Shown here: one piece after another, positions 61,237 to 64,000 of the stretch
How the letters are laid out: every line of letters begins with the position of its first letter
How positions within the stretch are numbered: position 1 is the first letter of the stretch
Assembly (NCBI RefSeq): GCF_011516755.1
Contig: NZ_WOSY01000012.1
Coordinates: forward strand, 1 to 64,000
Origin: Acetobacter conturbans
GTDB taxonomy: Bacteria > Pseudomonadota > Alphaproteobacteria > Acetobacterales > Acetobacteraceae
Reading direction: 5' to 3'
DNA length: 64,000 nucleotides
Made by a program: the position numbers and the translations under genes
The notes under the pieces: generated by a model
What the model was told of the DNA's origin: nothing
The model's input: the letters and a program-made list of their open reading frames with translations, nothing else
Database searches by the model: none

Positions 61237-62157
61237 TTATCTGCTCAATCGCAACGATCGGAACCGCACGGAAAGCGCGCTCTGGAGATCGCTACGCCCT
61301 TCGGCGTTGTTCAAATATGATTGATAGCGATGGTGCTGTAGATCGAATGGGATGTCGGCGGCCGACTGTGTGATAGGTACGACGTGCTTCCCCAACGTAT
61401 GAGCAATACCCGCTTCATAAAACACATTGGGGTTTTTGCCGGTGAAATCGCAAACGACGATATGCGCCTTGAAAATAAGGCTGAAAACGTCTTGGATCAC
61501 CGCCGAATGCTGCCAAATATCTTTCGCGCGCAGCGTCCGAAAGCCCGCAGCCAAGGCCGCGTTCCGGATTGCGTCGAAGACGGCCTCGAACTGCGGTGCA
61601 AATGGGGTCATCACGGCGATGAGATCTGCCTCGACCCCGCCTTCGGGAGCCTCGAACACGCTAGGGGTGAAGATGATCGAGCGGCTACGACCCGCTGCGG
61701 TCGATATGCTTTCGCCATCCTCCCCGTAGATGCTGGCGATATAGTCTGCGATGACGCTGAGATTTGCTGTGTCGATTTCGACCAGTTTGAACATTACGGC
61801 ATGGGCATTGCCTGGATAGTCCGGGTCGTTGAAGCTTAGGCTTCGCAGCAACCGCTCGTGACCAGTTATTATATTCATTTGGCCCGTGTGGGCGCCAAGT
61901 GTCTGCCAATCTCCAGCGTTGAAATTTGCGACTGCAGTCCGGCATAAGGCTATCAAGCGCTTTCTGTCGACGATGCTCAATTCGGTTTGAAACAATGCTC
62001 GGCCCCAGTTAAAATCATTAATCGGCGTCGAATTTAGCGTGGAAAGCGGTGAGCTTCCAGAGTTCCCTTGCTGAGTTAGAATGACCGGTTCAGTTATAAA
62101 CGGCCATCTGTGGTCGAGCGCAGAATGTCGTGATTTGGTCGTGTAGCAGCCATTCAC
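61237..62157 (-). CDS. Effector-associated-domain protein with deoxyribosyltransferase/TIR-like domain
   Basis: A 306-residue protein. The C-terminal half has DLIAVMTPFAPQFEAVFDAIRNAALAAGFRTLRAKDIWQHSAVIQDVFSLIFKAHIVVCDFTGKNPNVFYEAGIAHTLGKHVVPITQ, a pattern of nucleoside deoxyribosyltransferase/TIR-like nucleotide-processing domains. The E in NPNVFYEAGIAH is the likely catalytic glutamate. The N-terminal half (ELSIVDRKRLIALCRTAVANFNAGDWQTLGAHTG, ERLLRSLSFNDPDYPGNAH) resembles a small effector-associated (death-like) adaptor domain. It is coupled to the protease gene downstream. The assignment to a conflict system is inference from domains. Confidence 0.75.
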   Translation of the reverse strand: MNGCYTTKSRHSALDHRWPFITEPVILTQQGNSGSSPLSTLNSTPINDFNWGRALFQTELSIVDRKRLIALCRTAVANFNAGDWQTLGAHTGQMNIITGHERLLRSLSFNDPDYPGNAHAVMFKLVEIDTANLSVIADYIASIYGEDGESISTAAGRSRSIIFTPSVFEAPEGGVEADLIAVMTPFAPQFEAVFDAIRNAALAAGFRTLRAKDIWQHSAVIQDVFSLIFKAHIVVCDFTGKNPNVFYEAGIAHTLGKHVVPITQSAADIPFDLQHHRYQSYLNNAEGRSDLQSALSVRFRSLRLSR

Positions 62158-62233
62158 GTGAGTGCTGTGAATGGCTGCTTTCGGTCATCCCCTCCCGATA
62201 ACAGACTATCCGCTTCCCCCCATAGCTGTCGTG

Positions 62234-62962
62234 TCAGTAGGAGAGCGCCATCTCCGCCATTTCGTCCAGCCGGGCTTTATGCCTCTCCCAGTCTGGCATG
62301 ATGCGTCCCAGAAGTGTCCAGAACGCAGTTCCGTGATTGTGCTCCTTCAGATGACACATCTCATGCAGGATCACGTAATCGATGCAGTCACGCGGGGCTT
62401 TCACCAGATGCGGATTCAGCGTGACGGTACCGCCCGGTGAGCAGTTGCCCCACTGGGTCTGCATTACCTGAATCTTCAGAGCAGGAGGGGTCGTGACCCA
62501 CAGCGTTGTGGGGAGGAGTGCAGTCAGGCGATGGCAGAAGACCTGCTGCGCCCGTGTAAAATACCAGATTTCCAGAAGCTTCTGTACTCGCAGGGCATGG
62601 CGCTCCCGTACGGAGACCTCCAGCCTCCCGCGCAGCATGCGCACGGTTTCAGGCGCTTCAGGGTGGTGATGCACTTTCAGCAGATGCCGCCGTCCCAGAT
62701 AGAAGTGGCTCTCCCCGCTGACATACTCACGCGGCGTGGCATGGGCCTGAACAGTCTTGAAGTCCCGCAGCTTCTGCCAGATCCAGCGGGTTTTCTGTTG
62801 TAACGCCCGCTCCAGATCCGCGTCAGATGTGCCTTCCGGAACAACAGCCTGCACCGTGAGGTCGGGATGCACCTTGATGCGGAGTATCGTGCCAGGTCGC
62901 GCGCGGGGCAGAAGCTCTACCCGGATCTGCTCCCCGTCATAGGTCAGAACCCGTTCAGCCAT
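62234..62962 (-). CDS. YgjP-like zinc metallopeptidase
   Basis: A 242-residue protein with the signature HEMCHLKEHNHGTAFWTLLGRIMPDWERHKARLDE near its C-terminus (HExxH and a downstream H). The N-terminal beta-rich part includes RARPGTILRIKVHPDLTVQAVVPEGTSDADLERALQQKTRWIWQKLRDF. YgjP (DUF45/WLM-related) genes often sit immediately next to hsdR in type I restriction operons. It starts 2 bp after the HsdR stop, consistent with one operon. The biological role is unknown. Confidence 0.9.
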   Translation of the reverse strand: MAERVLTYDGEQIRVELLPRARPGTILRIKVHPDLTVQAVVPEGTSDADLERALQQKTRWIWQKLRDFKTVQAHATPREYVSGESHFYLGRRHLLKVHHHPEAPETVRMLRGRLEVSVRERHALRVQKLLEIWYFTRAQQVFCHRLTALLPTTLWVTTPPALKIQVMQTQWGNCSPGGTVTLNPHLVKAPRDCIDYVILHEMCHLKEHNHGTAFWTLLGRIMPDWERHKARLDEMAEMALSY

Positions 62963-62964
62963 GG

Positions 62965-64000
62965 TCAGCTATGTAGCGCGTCAGCAGGCCCAGCCCGCAT
63001 GATCTGAATGACCTGCTCAATGATCTCCTGCGCCTTGTCCACGCCAAAGCCCGCTTTCTGGCCCGTGCTGAACAGGAGGGGAAGCAGTTCCTTGCGCACG
63101 GCTTTTTCCATATCCGGGCGGCTGAGCGAGTTCTCCCGCACGGCCTTGTCCACAATGGTGTCGACTTCAAACGCCAGATCAATCCAGCGCTGTTTTTCTT
63201 CGTCCGTCTGCTTATGGTTGAAGATGGCCGCCAGAGTCTTCAGAAACACGCCATAATAGGCCTGCGCATGGCGATGCCCGTCAAAAACAGACGGGATGTT
63301 CTCCAGTTTCCGTTCCGCAACCTGTTCCGCAAATTCCTGAAACAGCATGAACTGTTTGAGGGGATGGTCGAACAGGCTTTCCGCATCTTCGATCACCTTG
63401 CGCAGCAGGGCGGAGAACGCTTCTTTCGCATAAGGATCATCCTGCATCTCGTGGTCGATCATCTTCGTCACGCGGGTGCGGATCAGATCGGTCTCGTTGC
63501 GGGTTTTTTCCTCGGTCCAGTTCTCCGGTGTCTCATCCGGTTTCTGGCCCATCCTACCCACCGCATAGAGCCCTTCGGACTCATGGACACGCACGCCCGC
63601 TACATGCCGGTCCAGCAGCTTCTTGACCTGTTCGGCATACTGGTCAAAATCCACCGTCTCGCCCGTGTCTTGCATCACCATCTGGCGCAGGCTGCTCATC
63701 TGCTTCAGCGTCTCCTTGTAGATGGTGCGGTCTTTCTCCGTGAAGCTGGTATCTTCAAAGAACGCCACGGATTGCAAGGCCACCTTCAGGCAGGCGGCAA
63801 ACTTCGTCAGCGCTTCATAGAAATCATCCCGCCGCTTGAGGTTCACGTCCACCATCTGGCCATGCTCCTCCACCATGCGCGGGATCAGGACCATGCGAAG
63901 CTGCTGAATATCGCTCCGGTTCTTCACGCCCTCAAAAATGGCCCAGAGCGCTTTATGCAGGGCAGGGAGTTCCCGGTATTCCGTGCTCATCTGGCTATAC
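62965..64000 (-). CDS. hsdR: Type I restriction enzyme R subunit, C-terminal part (cut by window edge)
   Basis: At least 341 residues from the C-terminal helical domain of HsdR: YRELPALHKALWAIFEGVKNRSDIQQLRMVLIPRMVEEHGQMVDVNLKRRDDFYEALTKFAACLKVAL, then IYKETLKQMSSLRQMVMQDTGETVDFDQYAEQVKKLLDRHVAGVRV, ending at DALHS. The frame stays open to the window edge (YSQ precedes the first M), so the nuclease and helicase domains lie outside. This domain contacts the methylase core. HsdM and HsdS should be further to the right. Confidence 0.85.
   Translation of the reverse strand, partial: YSQMSTEYRELPALHKALWAIFEGVKNRSDIQQLRMVLIPRMVEEHGQMVDVNLKRRDDFYEALTKFAACLKVALQSVAFFEDTSFTEKDRTIYKETLKQMSSLRQMVMQDTGETVDFDQYAEQVKKLLDRHVAGVRVHESEGLYAVGRMGQKPDETPENWTEEKTRNETDLIRTRVTKMIDHEMQDDPYAKEAFSALLRKVIEDAESLFDHPLKQFMLFQEFAEQVAERKLENIPSVFDGHRHAQAYYGVFLKTLAAIFNHKQTDEEKQRWIDLAFEVDTIVDKAVRENSLSRPDMEKAVRKELLPLLFSTGQKAGFGVDKAQEIIEQVIQIMRAGPADALHS

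Noticed and set aside
1..64000. CRISPR arrays
   Set aside because: I saw no regularly spaced direct repeats of 25-40 bp anywhere in the window and no cas-like genes.

Overview
The window reads as GC-rich alphaproteobacterial DNA. The gene set (DUF932, DUF736, DUF2493, DUF2840, RepA, S26 TraF, DUF3363 relaxase, trb operon ending in DUF2274) is typical of integrative and conjugative elements (ICEs) of Alphaproteobacteria. I lean to Acetobacteraceae (acetic acid bacteria), but that is inference from gene content only.

Region 1 (1-44.57 kb) is most of an ICE. It holds element housekeeping genes (0-2.9 kb), an oleate hydratase cargo gene (3-4.7 kb), and a transfer-control and replication block (5.5-13.1 kb). 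That block has an FseA-like activator split across two frames, an RdfS-like excisionase, RepA with a likely origin, TraF, a lytic transglycosylase and the relaxase. An iron-uptake island follows (13.1-25.6 kb), with PepSY-ExbB-ExbD-TonB-Fur-like-RND on one strand and a FecI/FecR/FecA regulon on the other, then a LysR regulator. TraG and trbBCDEJLFGI-DUF2274 (27.0-39.0 kb) form the coupling protein and mating-pair apparatus. The right end (39-44.4 kb) carries an orphan ParD, an XRE-ImmA gene with a partner, a HEPN/Abi-like protein and the tyrosine integrase. A 3' tRNA(CAU) fragment at about 44.53-44.57 kb is the attachment site.

Region 2 (44.6-64 kb) lies outside the attachment site and is a defence island. 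It begins with an IS1182-type transposase remnant and a Hachiman pair (HamA/HamB). Next comes a four-gene cluster: B12-type radical SAM protein plus HD phosphohydrolase on one strand, thymidylate-kinase-like protein plus STAND NTPase on the other. I recognise no described system with this composition, so it is the lead candidate for something new. A GIY-YIG/DEDDh exonuclease fusion, a Fic AMPylator, a GNAT, a trypsin-like protease paired with a deoxyribosyltransferase/TIR-like effector, a YgjP-like metallopeptidase and the C-terminal part of HsdR follow.

Notable non-coding signals are two homologous structured elements with covarying stems (about 1.83-1.92 and 5.37-5.45 kb), inverted DnaA boxes after repA, and a Fur/Mur-like box before fecA. 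An in-frame stop at codon 21 of the HD gene is also notable.
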